Assembly: GCA_025677835.1 (NCBI GenBank)
Contig: JAIXMR010000028.1
Location: 62,001 to 126,000, forward strand
Reading direction: 5' to 3'
DNA from: Sporodiniella umbellata
Taxonomy: Eukaryota > Mucoromycota > Mucoromycetes > Mucorales > Rhizopodaceae
DNA: 64,000 nucleotides
Part shown: positions 12,101-23,804 of the stretch, one piece after another
Layout of the letters: each line of letters starts with the position of its first letter
Numbering within the stretch: position 1 is the stretch's first letter
Made by a program: the position numbers and the translations under genes
Notes under the pieces: generated by a model
What the model saw: only the letters and a program-made list of their open reading frames with translations
Databases searched by the model: none
What the model was told of the DNA's origin: nothing

Positions 12101-12201
12101 AAATCCTCAGTCACTTCAACATTACTTGTTTCTTACAAGCTCATTTTCTATTGAATAAAAGCAGTACTTAGGTAACTATTTTATTGAAGTCTTTTTTTAG
12201 G
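9181..12201. mobile_element. Palindrome spacer with broken ORFs, possible transposon remnant
   Basis: This 3,021-bp unique segment lies between the two arms. All moderately long ORFs are on the minus strand (11208-11546, 10432-10698, 10359-10631, 10092-10292, 9534-9719, 9266-9505), as if one long minus-strand gene had decayed. The 10092-10292 ORF has EEAYQYINQKG, WAYKYLVLKR and VYCG segments. These loosely resemble the N-terminal FAR1/WRKY-GCM1 zinc-finger region of Mutator-like transposases. No catalytic domain is recognisable. A decayed MULE or foldback element is a reasonable guess, not an identification. Confidence 0.35.
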
Positions 12202-12799
12202 TGAAATCGGTACCTATGCGTTGATTTTGTTCAAGTCTATTTGTTATTAGGTAAATCCAGCAACCGGCACTCTGATGTAATGTTTTTAACAGAATTTGAA
12301 TCTATAGAGTTGTGACATTCAAATTATAAGATAAATAGTGACTATACATTGTTAAAAATAAACGCTTCTATATTTTTTCAATGGGCACTATATGTATAGC
12401 TAATGTGGTAGCTTGACGAGATACTGTAAATGTAGTGCAAAATGACGGCAGGATTATGGCGTGAAAATTTGAGTTTCCGACACTTTGCTCATTACAGCAG
12501 GAATGTGATGAATGTGACGGTTTAGATAACCAAAAAAAAGTATAAAAAGGAGGCAGATTTTCGAATTTATTTTGTTTCTTTATACTTATCCCAAGATGCA
12601 AACTTGTAAAAACATCAAGAGGCAAACTTGCGAAAACCCCAAGAAGGAAACTTGCGAAAATAACCTCAAGAAGGAAACTTGCGAAAATGACCTCAAGAAG
12701 GAAAACTTGCGAAAACCACCACATTAAACATTGAATGAAAAAATACTACTAAAAAAAAATGGTTGTGGACACTACTCTCACTTTATCTCAGTGCACTCC

Positions 12800-12835
<36 letters not shown>

Positions 12836-14580
12836 AGAGCTATGTTCGCTTGCCCCCCTTATTTGGAAACTGTTCAGCTTATTGGTCTTGCGTTTTATGC
12901 TCTTACTCAAGACTATACACTAAGCATGACTTTATAGGCTACTCACACTATAAAAGCACCGTTCAACATAGTCCAGGGAACGCCCTAGCCTTAGAAAAAA
13001 CGGAAATTGATTTTACTAGCAATCCAGGTCACTTTGAGAGTAGCCTTACGTTGACACCAATTCAAAGATCTCATGAAAACCAAAAAAAAAAAGAAAAAAT
13101 ACTCGTCTTATGCCTCATTTACTTTTATAATGCTCTCTTTTTTGAAGGCATATTCTTACTGAAAACTGAATCTAAGGCGATCATTGGCGGAGCTTAGATC
13201 GTTGAAAGACTTGTTTCCGATTTGGCTTTTGCCTCCTACAGAAGAAAAAACTTTGACCGCTTGTAAAACAATAGGCTACGTTAAAGATATTACAGAGAGC
13301 TTACGAGAGCAGTAGTTTTTTTTCTTATAAAAAAAAAAAAAAACTTTAATGTGAAAGTCTTCACTAAAAGAAACATTTCGGCTGCTTGGCCCAAAAAAAA
13401 AAAAAAAACTAAAAAAAGATAGTAAAAGACGGTAATAGGTGCTTTCCTTATCACACGTAACACAGATGACAGTCTTCTGCTTTACAAAACCTGTTGTTAA
13501 GCGCGTCATAAAAGAGATCAAACTGTCAAGACGCATCTCTATGGGTAGCTATAGGCTTGCTCTATAAATCTTGCTAAAAGTTAAAAACGGAAGGGGAAGC
13601 AGGGAACGCGTAAAGGCTGTTGTTAGGTTTCCTTTCCTTTGTTTACTTACGGAAATTAAAAAACAAAAAGCGCAAAAAGCTAATTTACTTGCAGGAATAG
13701 ATAGGAAAAAAAACCAAAAAAAAAAAAAAAAAAAAAGAAAGGCAACGACAAAAGATTATCTCATAAGTCGCTCTGTAGAGATTTTTTTCAAAAAAAAAAA
13801 AATAAAAAAAAAAAAACAAAGAGGTAGGCACGTCTTCTACTGCCTTTTTCTTTACTGTGTTCCTCCTTTTCTCAAATGACTGCTGGGAATCCCCTCTATC
13901 TTTGTTGGTGATTTGCCTTGGAAGGATCGACTCACCCTTATAACCATTTGCAACTCAACGCGTGCACGCATACAAAGACACGTACGGATAACAGATTGAC
14001 TACAATTGAGTCTTGCCGTAATTTTGTGACAAACCAGTCCTTGTTTGTTATCATGGTCCGACGATAAGGTAGAACGAAAGACTATGGTGATGTCTGGGCT
14101 TGTTGGGAAGCTTAGGGCTAAAGTACTCCTAGTTGAACGGGGTAGAGGCTTGACGATTGGACGACGATGGAGTGTGAAAGCTGGGATGTTAGTACAACTC
14201 TCTGAGGTAACCAGTTGGCACATATAGAAACTTCCAATAGGTAATCACCACCTTAAAAAATGGTTTACGGGATTTAAAGAGTTGGATCCCTATTCACTAG
14301 TCTATGAACGATCTTGAAAGCCTTTTGGGTTAAACGGCTCTGAAGCAGTCGCAAGACCCAGGAGGTTTACGGTATCTATTAATGGTCTAGAAATACTGTT
14401 TGCAACTAGAGACCTTGGTCGAATCAGATGTACTCTCACCTGCTCATGGCTGATTCTGCATACCATCAAAAGACCCATTGACTCTTTTTTTTTTTTTTTG
14501 AGAACCAAGAAGAATATTTTCTTCTTTTCTTTAATCTTTGTTTTCATTTTTAAATAAAACGGTCTTGTCTATTCTAAAGT
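12202..14580 (-). repeat. Right arm of the 7.8-kb palindrome
   Basis: This is the reverse complement of 6801-9180, 2,379 bases long, with a single missing base in a poly-A run. It includes mirrored copies of the TA microsatellite (about 12804-12833) and the minisatellite (about 12582-12715). No intact gene is present. Confidence 0.95.
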
Positions 14581-15853
14581 TTCTATAGCAATTGGTCTTT
14601 ATCTTCATTTTTGTCTTGCTATAATGTTGCTTAATAGCAAGTTTTTTATCTGAAAAAGTTTTGGCATTAAAAAGAGAAGGCAGAGTCTCAGTCGAACAAA
14701 AAAAACAGAAAAAGAGTGATACAGTTGGCTGTATAGCCTAGACATCTTTTTTACTAGTTTTGGAGCACCTTTCTGGAAAATTTTCTTTTGTAAACTGACT
14801 AAAGAGTCCTCAGCTACAAGTTTTGAGCGTCGTTTACAAACGAAAGATAAAGTGCTTCTTTCTTTTAGTGTTATTATTTAAGTTGCGTGAGATATCCTTG
14901 CTTTTGAAAAAGTAGAGTACTTTCTTAACTTGCATCATGCAGTTGGCAATTGAAGAATAAACGGCGCATTTGAACAACGCATTAGATATCTGAATCGAAA
15001 ATACAAAATGAAATGGTTAGAAAAAATGACCTATTCGGAACTCACTAGATCAAACGCTCTATTGTTTCTTGTATATCCATGAAAAAGATAGGTTTAATTC
15101 TTTGGTATAGTTATACTCTGTTACAGTTTTTTTTTTTTTGGTCCTATTTATTTCTTTTTTATCATAATTGGTTGCCTAGACTCGAATGTTTGGTTCCTTA
15201 GTCTATATTGGAAGCCTCAGGCGCTAAATTTGAGATTAAATTCAAGCATGAGATAATCCAGCGTTTTTTACTCTAATTTCTCTTGCTATATTTTTTTCTG
15301 GATTTGGATGTTTCTCAACTTGTGACTTTATGGGGTACAGACTTCTTTAAATATTTAAGATCAGACTTTGGTATATTTGATTGACAAGGTCCATACTGTA
15401 GTTTTGGATATCCTTTAAAAAGGAGTAAGGGGTTTCAGACTGCCATGACTGGATAGGGCGTTAGTGGTATAAGAAATTGGTTCAAAACCTTAACTACTTT
15501 TAGAAATAAATAAAAAAATATTTTAAAGATATTTCAGTATATGTAGTTGACTTTTAAAAGAAAGACGTCTTGCAGTAACTACATGGTGTTCAAACTGAGT
15601 GGTATAGTCTCAGTAAGAAAAACCGAATTTATTTGTGAATATCTAGTTTATACTATGCTAAATAATGTGTTTGGTTATTCAACACCAAGTCTTGAATCCA
15701 AAATTAGAAAAAGGCACACACTGTTTAAACGGTTTTTAAACTCATTTCGATTGATCGCCTTTTTTTTCTTCTTTTTTTGAGGAGAAAAATATAAAAGGCG
15801 TATGAATTTTTTATACTTTATTTACTCTACTTCTCATAAAGCAAATCGAAACT
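14581..15853. other. Gene-free stretch right of the palindrome
   Basis: About 1.27 kb of AT-rich DNA. The one ORF over 70 codons (15547-15780) is unrecognised and ends in poly-F from a T run. The last 100-200 bases probably carry the promoter of the xylose-reductase-like gene. Confidence 0.5.
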
Positions 15854-16990
15854 ATGCAACAAAAAAACTCTGTTACACTTTCTCGTACCAATCAGGCGAT
15901 GCCGCTAGTTGGTTTTGGAACAGCACGTATTCCATTAAAAGATGTTGCGGAGGTTGTTTATAACGCTATAAAGACAGGCTATCGTATGATCGATGGAGCT
16001 CTTATTTATGGAAATGAGTTACAGATAGGTCAAGGTATTCAAAAAGCTATCTCAGAAGGCATTGTACAGCGTGAAGATCTATTTAGTAAGAAAACATAAA
16101 GGGGAAGCAGGAAAGGTAAATATGTTTATGAACCTTATTTTTGTAGTTATTAGTAAGCTTTGGAACAGCTATCATCATAAAGATAATGTAAAAAAAGCTA
16201 TGCAAGCATCGCTAAAAAACCTGGGTTTGAGCTACGTGGACCTCTATTTAGTGCATTGTAACGCCGTCTTGCTTGCTTTATATGAGAGACTAAAGTGGGA
16301 TTTCATTTTTAGTTCCCGTGTCCGATGTTTATATGGATCCTGAATCTCCAGTCGATGTTGCAGATTGCTTTAGATTCTACAGAATGGAGCGTTCCCCTTT
16401 TCATGAATGCTGGAAATCCATGGAATCTTTAGTTGATGAAGGACTTGCTCGCAACATTGGTATTTCCAATTTTAATGTCCAGTCTATTTTGGATCTATTG
16501 ACCTACTGCAGATACAAGCCTGCTGTACTTGAAAGTAAGCGTCTGACTCTTACCAATCTTTCGGTTTCTAACTATCAGTATTGTAGTTGAGCATCACCTT
16601 TATCTTCAGCAAAAACGCCTTATCAACTGGGTTATTTCTCAGGGCATTCATATTGTTGCTTTCGCTTCTCTAGGACCAACTGTGTATGGCGACTATGTAC
16701 CTGACGGAATCAAAGGTATTCCTCAGCTAATGAAAAACCCTACGATACTCCAAATGGCTCAAAAGTACCAATGTGATTCAGCTCAGATTATGTTGAAGTG
16801 GGCTGTGCAGCGAAACATCACTGTAATTCCTAAAACGGTCAACATAAACCGAATGAAAAGCAACCGCGACTTGTTCTCCTTCACAATAGATCCTAAAGAT
16901 ATGAAAAGCTTGGAAAGTTTTGAGCGTGGTGCTAGATTTTGCGACATAGTTCCTGAAATATTTGGTATTGACTTGCCTCTTTTCAGTTAA
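15854..16990 (+). CDS. Aldo-keto reductase, D-xylose reductase-like (4 exons)
   Basis: Exons 15854-16085, 16147-16257, 16313-16534 and 16587-16990 give 322 residues, the family's usual length. Catalytic residues are visible: Asp in GYRMIDGALIYGNE with Tyr in the same segment, Lys in IISKLWNSYH, His in YLVHFPV. The HF-P form of the His motif, the EIEHHLYLQQ strand and the IPKTVNINRMKSN cofactor loop are typical of fungal xylose reductase and its relatives. These reduce aldoses such as xylose to polyols with NADPH. ALIYGNE replaces the more common AxxYxNE spacing only slightly. The protein differs clearly from the AKR at 5142-6422, so the two are not a recent duplication. Substrate is inferred. 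Confidence 0.9.
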
Positions 16991-17123
16991 ATAAAGAAAC
17001 TTATGCAACTTATTTTGGGTTGCACGATATCAATAAAAATGGACTCAATAGACGTCACTTTTCAAGATGCTTCTATTTTTTTTTAAAAAAAATATTACTA
17101 ATAAAAGTCCCTGCTCTTTTTAT

Positions 17124-18395
17124 ATGGACGAGACAATCACCAGACAGAGTTCAAAATTATCTTTGGGCTCTTCACCTTCTATACTAAGCGGCGATGAACA
17201 GCTAGAGTTGGATGAGCCTTTGTCATTCTTCAATCAAGAAGAGCTCACTACGATTACTATGACACAAGCCTGTTCTCCTCTTTCTCTAGAAGAGACCCAT
17301 TCTGGAAAGGAAGACGATAATTCCTCTCTGTCTTCTGCTCCTGACGACCTTGCTCTTTCCCCTTCCCCTGAGTGTCTGTCAAGAAAGCGTAGAAAAGATA
17401 AAAAAGACATCAATCTTAAAAAGCCAAAAGTGGAAAACCTGCCTGAGCTAGAGGTTATTCAACATACCACTACCACTACCAACACAACAACAACAATAAC
17501 AACAGCGACTATAGAAAAGTTAGAACTGTCGGAAATAAAACAAAAGGAAGAAGAAGCTGTCATATGCGAAGTAGCAGGTAAAAAAAAAAGAGAGGGGTCT
17601 TTCCCCCTTATTTTTTTTATTTCAATCTGCAACTTAACCAACTGACTATATGCGTACATAGAAAACGATGAAGACTATCAACAAAAACACAAAGAGGCAC
17701 TAGATGCACTTACTCATATTGAGCTGGAATTTGCTCGGTTGAGAGATCGGTAATAATGACAGTAATAATAGCAAGAAGATATTCAATGTTATGCCTATAG
17801 GATGTATCAAGAGAAGCTCTCAGAATTGAATAACGAAGCAATGATGATTGAGAACGGAACACACCCAGAGTTACTTTCACTTATGATTGAAATCCAACAG
17901 AAGAAAGAAAAAAGAGTTAACAGTGCAGAAGCATGGCGTAGATATCAATATGCAGACTCCAAAAGACATTATGAAGGATTTGAATACCAAGCCAATATAC
18001 ATTTTATTGTACGTTTTTTCAAAAACAGAAATTGAAGCGCTAACCTACTCTATTAGTCACAGCGAAATTCATTACGGCGCGATGTATTTCACCGTATCCA
18101 CCAAAAGAAGTGGGATGTAGAAAATGAGCGTAAGAAAGCCAATCTTCCTGAAGGTAATGCTAATTCAAGCTGTGGTAGTCCGGCTACTAAATGAGACTGT
18201 TTCCCTTTAGGTCCACCATCTTTCACAGATGGAGCGATATTTATTTCATATAAAAAAGAATCAAAAGAAGAAACAGATGAACTGAGTCAACTCAAAGAGT
18301 CTGTTGGATTTCCGATGGCGCCCGTCCCCAAAGGACTTCATCCGAGAGATATCGATGAAGATCTAAGGCTTTTGGGTATCACTAGCAATTCATAA
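17124..18395 (+). CDS. SDS3: SDS3-family (BRMS1-like) histone deacetylase complex subunit
   Basis: Five exons (17124-17577, 17662-17749, 17801-18008, 18063-18153, 18211-18395) give 341 residues. The first ~150 residues are acidic and Ser-rich with a basic RKRRKDKKD patch (likely nuclear) and a Thr run. The core, starting at ALDALTHIELEFARLRDR and MYQEKLSELNNEAMMI, then NGTHPELL and a charged helix to about residue 230, matches the Sds3/BRMS1/SUDS3 coiled coil. These proteins scaffold Sin3-Rpd3 deacetylase complexes. The C-terminal part (FHRIHQKKW to the end) fits the family's downstream region. The start at MDETITRQ is preferred because the upstream extension is translated poly-T. Whether it corresponds to Sds3 or to Dep1 of yeast is not settled. 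Confidence 0.88.
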
Positions 18396-18834
18396 TATAC
18401 CTAACCCGTACAGTTTTGATTGTACACATACTAACTTATTCCCCCTTTTTTTCGTGTATAAAAGAAACCCTAATAACAATAACAATAAAAAACAGTGCTG
18501 ATTTTTACTATTATGTCTTAGGTAAGCTATTATCCTGTCGAGCGTTCATAAAAAGGAAAATGAAATGGTTTTGTGCAATCCCAAATAGTCGTTTTACCTT
18601 CAAATAAATATTACTTGTACAACCTAGCATTGATAAAAATAGTCTACTGTCAAAAAGATATACAACTTTAGCCAAGAGCATATCATTGTTGTTTTTTTTT
18701 TTACCAAAAAAAACCTAACGCTCATTTATCAGTCAAATACAGAAAACATCTATCGCATCTAAACTGTTTTTATTAATAAAATATAAAACCCTTTGTTTTC
18801 ATTTTTTCATTTTTTTTTTTTTCGAATAACAAAA
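18396..18834. other. Intergenic, nothing recognised
   Basis: This 439-bp AT-rich gap contains only short spurious ORFs and T runs just before the RAD51 start. It presumably holds the SDS3 terminator and the RAD51 promoter. Confidence 0.6.
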
Positions 18835-19102
18835 ATGTCGGATGTTTTAGATGAAAACGAACTGGGAAGTTTTCTTCCTATTTCAACACTAGAGGTTTGA
18901 GACTATTTTGGAACTCCATATGAACTAGACGCGTGATTTTTGTTATAGAAATATGGGATATCTGCAATGGATGTTAAGAAATTAAAAGAAAGTGGGTTCG
19001 AAACGGTCGAAGCTCTTTTTCATGTAGCCAAAAGAGTACTCTGTGCAGTCAAAGGTATAAGCGAGGTCAAAGTGGAAAAGATCTTGTTCGAAGGTAAAAA
19101 AG

Positions 19103-19145
<43 letters not shown>

Positions 19146-20025
19146 TTAATGTTACTATTGAAGCCTCAAAGCTGGTTGGGACTGGCTTTACTACAGCTTC
19201 AGAAGTACTGAAGGATCAGCAAGAAAGAGTGAGTATTACGACGGGATCCAAGAGCTTAGACAGTTTATTGGGAGGTAAATAAAAACAGGAAGAAGGCTAA
19301 AATAAACAAACTCAGTCTTTTTCTGTTGTTACCCACTGTTTTAAGGTGGCATAGAGACCGGATCAGTGACAGAGATCTTTGGGGAGTTCCGTACGGGCAA
19401 AAGCCAGTTGTGCCATATGCTGGCTGTAACCTGCCAGTTACCGTTTGATTCAGGAGGGGGGCAAGGGAAGTGTCTTTTTATTGACACGGAAGACACTTTC
19501 CGACCGAGCCGAGTGCTTTCGATCGCACAACGTTTCCATCTAGACGGAGCCGAAACTCTGGATAATATAGCCTACGCCCGAGCTTTGAGTACGGATCATC
19601 AAACTCAGCTATTGAAAGAAGCAGCAGCAATGATGACGAGCACCCGGTTTGCGTTGCTCATCGTGGACTCAGCCATTTCTCTTTATCGCTCAGATTTTGT
19701 CGGGCGAGGCGAACTGTCTTCACGGCAGATGCATCTTTGCCAATTTATGCGTCAACTGAGGCGCTTGGCTAGCATTTTTGGTGTAGCGATAGTCATTACG
19801 AACCAGGTGGTCTCTCAAGTTGACGGGACACTCAACATGTTTCAAGCGGATCCAAAGAAACCAGCTGGCGGAAACATCATAGCACACGCTTCATGTACAC
19901 GCCTCTACCTCAGAAAGGGACGCGGTACTCTGAGAATATGCAGGATGTACGACTCTCCTTGCTTGCCTGAAATTGAATGTGAATTCTCTATTCATGAAAG
20001 CGGAATAGGAGACGAAGGGGATTAA
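18835..20025 (+). CDS. RAD51: RAD51 recombinase
   Basis: Four exons (18835-18894, 18949-19093, 19164-19274, 19346-20025) give 331 residues, close to human RAD51 (339). It forms filaments on single-stranded DNA and drives strand exchange in homologous recombination. An N-terminal helix-hairpin-helix region ([30 protein letters not shown]) precedes [20 protein letters not shown]. Walker A is GEFRTGKS, Walker B is LLIVDSA, and the ATP-cap region reads [19 protein letters not shown]51-type LAVTCQLP, rather than DMC1-type, supports the paralogue call. Small departures include DTEDTFRPS where GTFRPE is usual. Intron 2 contains an A run of about 38 bases (19106-19143) and uses a TTGAAG acceptor. Confidence 0.95.
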
Positions 20026-20346
20026 GACGCTTCTTGTATACAAAACATATCGGAAAGCTAGTCTGTGTTACTTTAATAAAGAGGAGAGCTTTTATCTGTC
20101 AATTCGATATATATTTTTTGTAACCCTGTTTTATCGCTGTAAAATAAAAACACGTGCAAAAACTTTTTTTTCTTTTTTCTTTTTATTATTTATTTCTTTT
20201 TTCGTTTTTTATTATTATTATTATTGTTTTTTCTTTTTAAAAAAAGAAAACCGTATCTTAGCAACCCAATTTCCCTGCGTATTGTGAGTGTGTGTGTGTG
20301 TGCATTTTTGTGTGTGCTTAATTAGACTCCACCCGTTTCTTATGAT
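20026..20346. other. Intergenic with ATT and GT microsatellites
   Basis: This 321-bp gap contains a T-rich stretch, an ATT repeat (about 20209-20225) and a TG repeat (about 20286-20302). No gene is present. Confidence 0.6.
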
Positions 20347-21064
20347 ATGACAAAGCGTTCATATGTACTTTCTTTACCTAAGGGGATTTCACTAGAAAAT
20401 GATGATACGTTCTCCAAAGACTTGTTAAGCCAATTTGATAAACGAAGATCTCGCCTTCACTTTGAACTAGGCTTATTGTCAGAGGTAATTTGAATGTGTG
20501 CCTGTCTAATTTTGGTAATTTGACATTTTGTCATATTAATAGGAGCCAACATCAGAAACACCAGTGATCGATAAACCATTACCATCTATAGACATAAGGT
20601 CAGAAGTAGGAAGCCTATCGATTCAACAGGCAAGTGAGGAAGACAACGATGAACTCAACGAAAGACCAAGATCCAACACAGCAAGCGATTTATTACGAAG
20701 ATCGTCCGCCTTTCTAAGATCCAAATTTGATTCTTTTAGAACTTCTGGATCCAAACGATCCATTCATTCTTCTAACTCCTCCCACTCGCCGCCCACAAAG
20801 ATCATGATGAAAACCACAATCAGCCTTCAGCCTCCTCAACAGACTGTGTCTGCTCCGTTTATACCACCTACTATCACACAATATCCACCCAAGCCGTTGG
20901 TGTATTCACCTATAGAGCCTATTCATGATCCACCCAAGCAAATCTTTCATCGTATTTCTATGCCATTACTCAAATCTCATCATCAGCATTCTTCAGAACA
21001 CCCTCATAGACCTACTCGAAGGAGATCTGAACCAGACAATCACAACAAATTCAAAAAGAAATAG
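20347..21064 (+). CDS. Unrecognised Ser/Pro-rich disordered protein (2 exons)
   Basis: Exons 20347-20484 and 20543-21064 join in phase to 219 residues. An acidic-to-mixed N terminus has a short helical stretch (FSKDLLSQFDKRRSRLHFELG). Ser/Arg-rich segments follow (SDLLRRSSAFLRSKFDSF). A Pro-rich middle and a His/Arg/Lys-rich tail ending NKFKKK complete it. No enzyme motif, signal peptide or membrane segment is visible. Several RRSS and RRRSEP sites look like basophilic kinase targets, so a signalling or cytoskeletal adaptor is possible, but I do not recognise the family. Confidence 0.7.
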
Positions 21065-21539
21065 GAACTCGAGGTGTTTTACCTCCATCTTCTCTTGAAT
21101 ACCCCCTCTACCTACCTCTTTGTCTCCTCTTTTCCGCCCCTTTTCTTACTTTTTTTTACATCACATTTCTTTGTTTCTTCTTTCTCTTTTTACTTTTTAC
21201 TCTGCTTCCCCCTTTTGGACATGCTTTATTTAGATTAATTCTTCTAATATATACACATATACATATTTCTTCTTATTATTCTTAATAAACCTTCCAGGAA
21301 TCGTCATCATATCAAAAATTTTAGACAACTGTCATCAAATATCTTTGGCATAGTTGGTATCGAAACAGAAAATATAGGAGATTAAGCTCTTAAAAAAGCC
21401 TTGTATTTAATGGAAGATTCTTTTGGATTAACTAAAGTGCCCCGGTTGATAGCTTGTCATTAACTCGTTCTAAAAGAGAGCGATTAAATAAAACAAAACC
21501 TGGAGCTACAACTGCCGAAACTCAGCACACTTTTTTATG
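21065..21539. other. Intergenic, nothing recognised
   Basis: Pyrimidine-rich 3' flank of the preceding gene (to about 21240), then unremarkable AT-rich DNA up to the decayed transposon. Confidence 0.5.
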
Positions 21540-22602
21540 TACAATGTCTCCAAAAAGTAATCCGCTAGCCAATCAACATCAATTTTGCACTTTCAGTAAT
21601 GAAGGAATACTATGTCGCTTCCCTATGATTTCTTGACACTCAAAAAAAAAAAAAAACCTTTACCTGCGTGTTTATTTGTGTGCTTTTTTTTCTTTTAAAA
21701 CTTTACATTCTGAGATGAGTATCGTATTTATCTTCGAGAGTTCGACACGAAAGCGTCTTTGTTGAGAACGGCAATCTTGAACCCATGGTGTACGTTGCCG
21801 ATCGGGATGGGTTTGTTGTTATAACAATTGCCATGTACGCCGATCACTGAAAATTTTTTGATTCCAGTGAAGTTTCATTAGTTTGCTCGAGAAAAATGCA
21901 AAAGTCAAAAGATGATGACATCCATATGAAAGACACCAACTTAAAATATGCGCTATCATAAAGAGCTGTATCTTCAAACGAGGAAAAGGAAAGACTGGAA
22001 AGGGTCGGAGTGGATTGCCACAACTTCAAAAGAGAACTGTGCAGTGGTAAGGACTTGCACCGAAATTTCAGGGAAATATAGCTTACAGATGAAGTTCGAT
22101 ACCTACGTCAAAGCATTTGCCACACATTGTTATCGATGAGCAGCCTGACCGTCTTGATCTTTGCATACTGTCACAGGCTCGACAGACAAAATGCCAAAAG
22201 CCTTATCATAATGCAGAATACCACTAATTCAGCTATTAGTATACGCTATACTTAGCTTGTGACATATTCGCTGGCTCTTTGTCTTTGATAACGCTCCTTT
22301 CTGGCCAAACAAAGTAGTTGTAAGAGCAATACTAACGCTGAAACAAGTGTATAGCGAAGCAATACTCAAAAAAATAGCAAATAATCTTTATGAAGCTATT
22401 TCTTTCAAACAGCGAACATCGACGCTTGAATTGTTGCTCCTTATTATCATTCTTTATTCTTTACATAAGTTGAAAGGTATCCGTCATATTGGTGGTACCA
22501 GCAATAAAAAGAAAAAATTTCTGAAAATGCGAAATTGATTTTGATTGGCCAGTAATATTGACTTTGATTGGCTGCAACATTGCTTTTTGGAAGTACTTTT
22601 AT
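21540..22602. mobile_element. Decayed Tc1-type element with degenerate terminal inverted repeats
   Basis: The right end (about 22522-22602) matches by eye, at roughly four bases in five, the right terminus of the Tc1 element at 42735-42817, including two GATTGGC motifs about 30 bases apart. The left end (21540 on: TACAATGTCTCC, then TAGCCAATCAA) resembles the inverse of that terminus (TACAGTGCTTCC, then GCAGCCAATCAA). About 1.06 kb lies between, with no transposase reading frame. I infer an old non-autonomous or internally decayed relative. Its right edge lies about 11 bp before the start codon of the PQ-loop gene. Confidence 0.55.
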
Positions 22603-22612
22603 TCTTGAACTA

Positions 22613-23687
22613 ATGGCATCTACTTTACTATCCATTGCCATGGTAGTGGCGCCTGTAATTGGCTATATAGATCAAGTAAGAACAATCCCAAATTCTATTG
22701 GTCGTAATCAATATCGTTTTGTAACAAGATTTGGTAGTACATTCTTATAAAAAAGAACAAATCAAGTGCAGGATTCAATTTAGTGACATGTGGAATTCTT
22801 TTGTCTGCGAAGTAACTAAAACATATTCGGTTTTGCCTCTAACTAGTTTTTTCTTTTTTTTTTTTTGCTCTATATTCCAAAGCATTCTGAGGATATTCTT
22901 TTGGTATGAATAGATAGAGTATATACGGACAATACACTCAAGAAACAGTTAGGCTTGGAAAACGGTTTGATGTGACTCTACTATTTCAGAGTATAGCCAT
23001 GATAGTATCTATGCTCATTCTATTAGAGATTGCGGTAAGGTACAAACGAGACCACCCTGTACTCTACACAGAATTGAGAGCTTCCTTTTCATCCTCAGAC
23101 ATTGATCGAGATCTGGAAGCAGAAGCCAACGGTGCAGAACCGACCTCTTTTTGGCATTGGGAGAGCTATTTGAACTATATCATTGCTCTTTTGATCTTTA
23201 CTACTGTAGTGGCATTACTCTACCTTCTTCTTTCACCCTATGCTCTCTTTATCGAAATGTTAGGTATACTTAGCTTGGGTATTGAAAGTACACTTCCTTT
23301 GCCCCAGTGTATTTCCAATTTCAGAAATCGATCTACTCAGGGATTTAGCTTGCTTGTACTTGGTTCATGGGTAAATTAAAATCTTGAAAAAAAGCCCTGA
23401 AAAAAAAATCTTATTTGAATTTGTAATAGTTCTTAGGCGACGGGTTCAAATTATTTTATTTCGTTTTTACGCAATCACCTCCACAGTTTATTGCCTGCGG
23501 TTCTGTCCAACTCTTTATTGATACATTGATTGTTATTGAATGCTTTCTCTTTTCCCCGTCTATAAAACAAAAATTCAGTGATAGTTCGTGGATTAACGCT
23601 CCAAATGAATGTAAGTCCCCTGGCTTCGAAAAAGAAAAGCTTCTTTAATCTTTTTTTGGCATTTTAGTGTTAGAGGAACCTCTCTAA
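22613..23687 (+). CDS. PQ-loop repeat membrane protein (SLC66A2/Any1-like)
   Basis: Exons 22613-22675, 22738-22811, 22883-22903, 22953-23370, 23430-23610 and 23668-23687 give about 247 residues. The last intron is inferred from a strong GTAAGT donor; reading through instead would stop at 23648. Two PQ-loop units are visible: PVIGYIDQYILIKKNKSSAGF and, near the end, a TLPLPQCISNFRNRSTQGF unit. Several hydrophobic helices predict about seven membrane segments. The exon-3 ILRIFFWLGKRFD region and TQSPPQFIACG match the SLC66A2/Any1 branch, linked in yeast to endosomal lipid asymmetry and flippase function. The cargo is not known. Exon 3 is only 21 nt. The start lies directly beside an old transposon end. 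Confidence 0.85.
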
Positions 23688-23804
23688 GTCACTTCAAGGA
23701 TTTATTTATTGAAAAACAAAAAACGAAAAATAAAAAATACATATAAACAGAAAACTTTGCCTTTCTTTCTTGCTTCTTTTTCTTTGAACAAAGATTTGCA
23801 ATTG

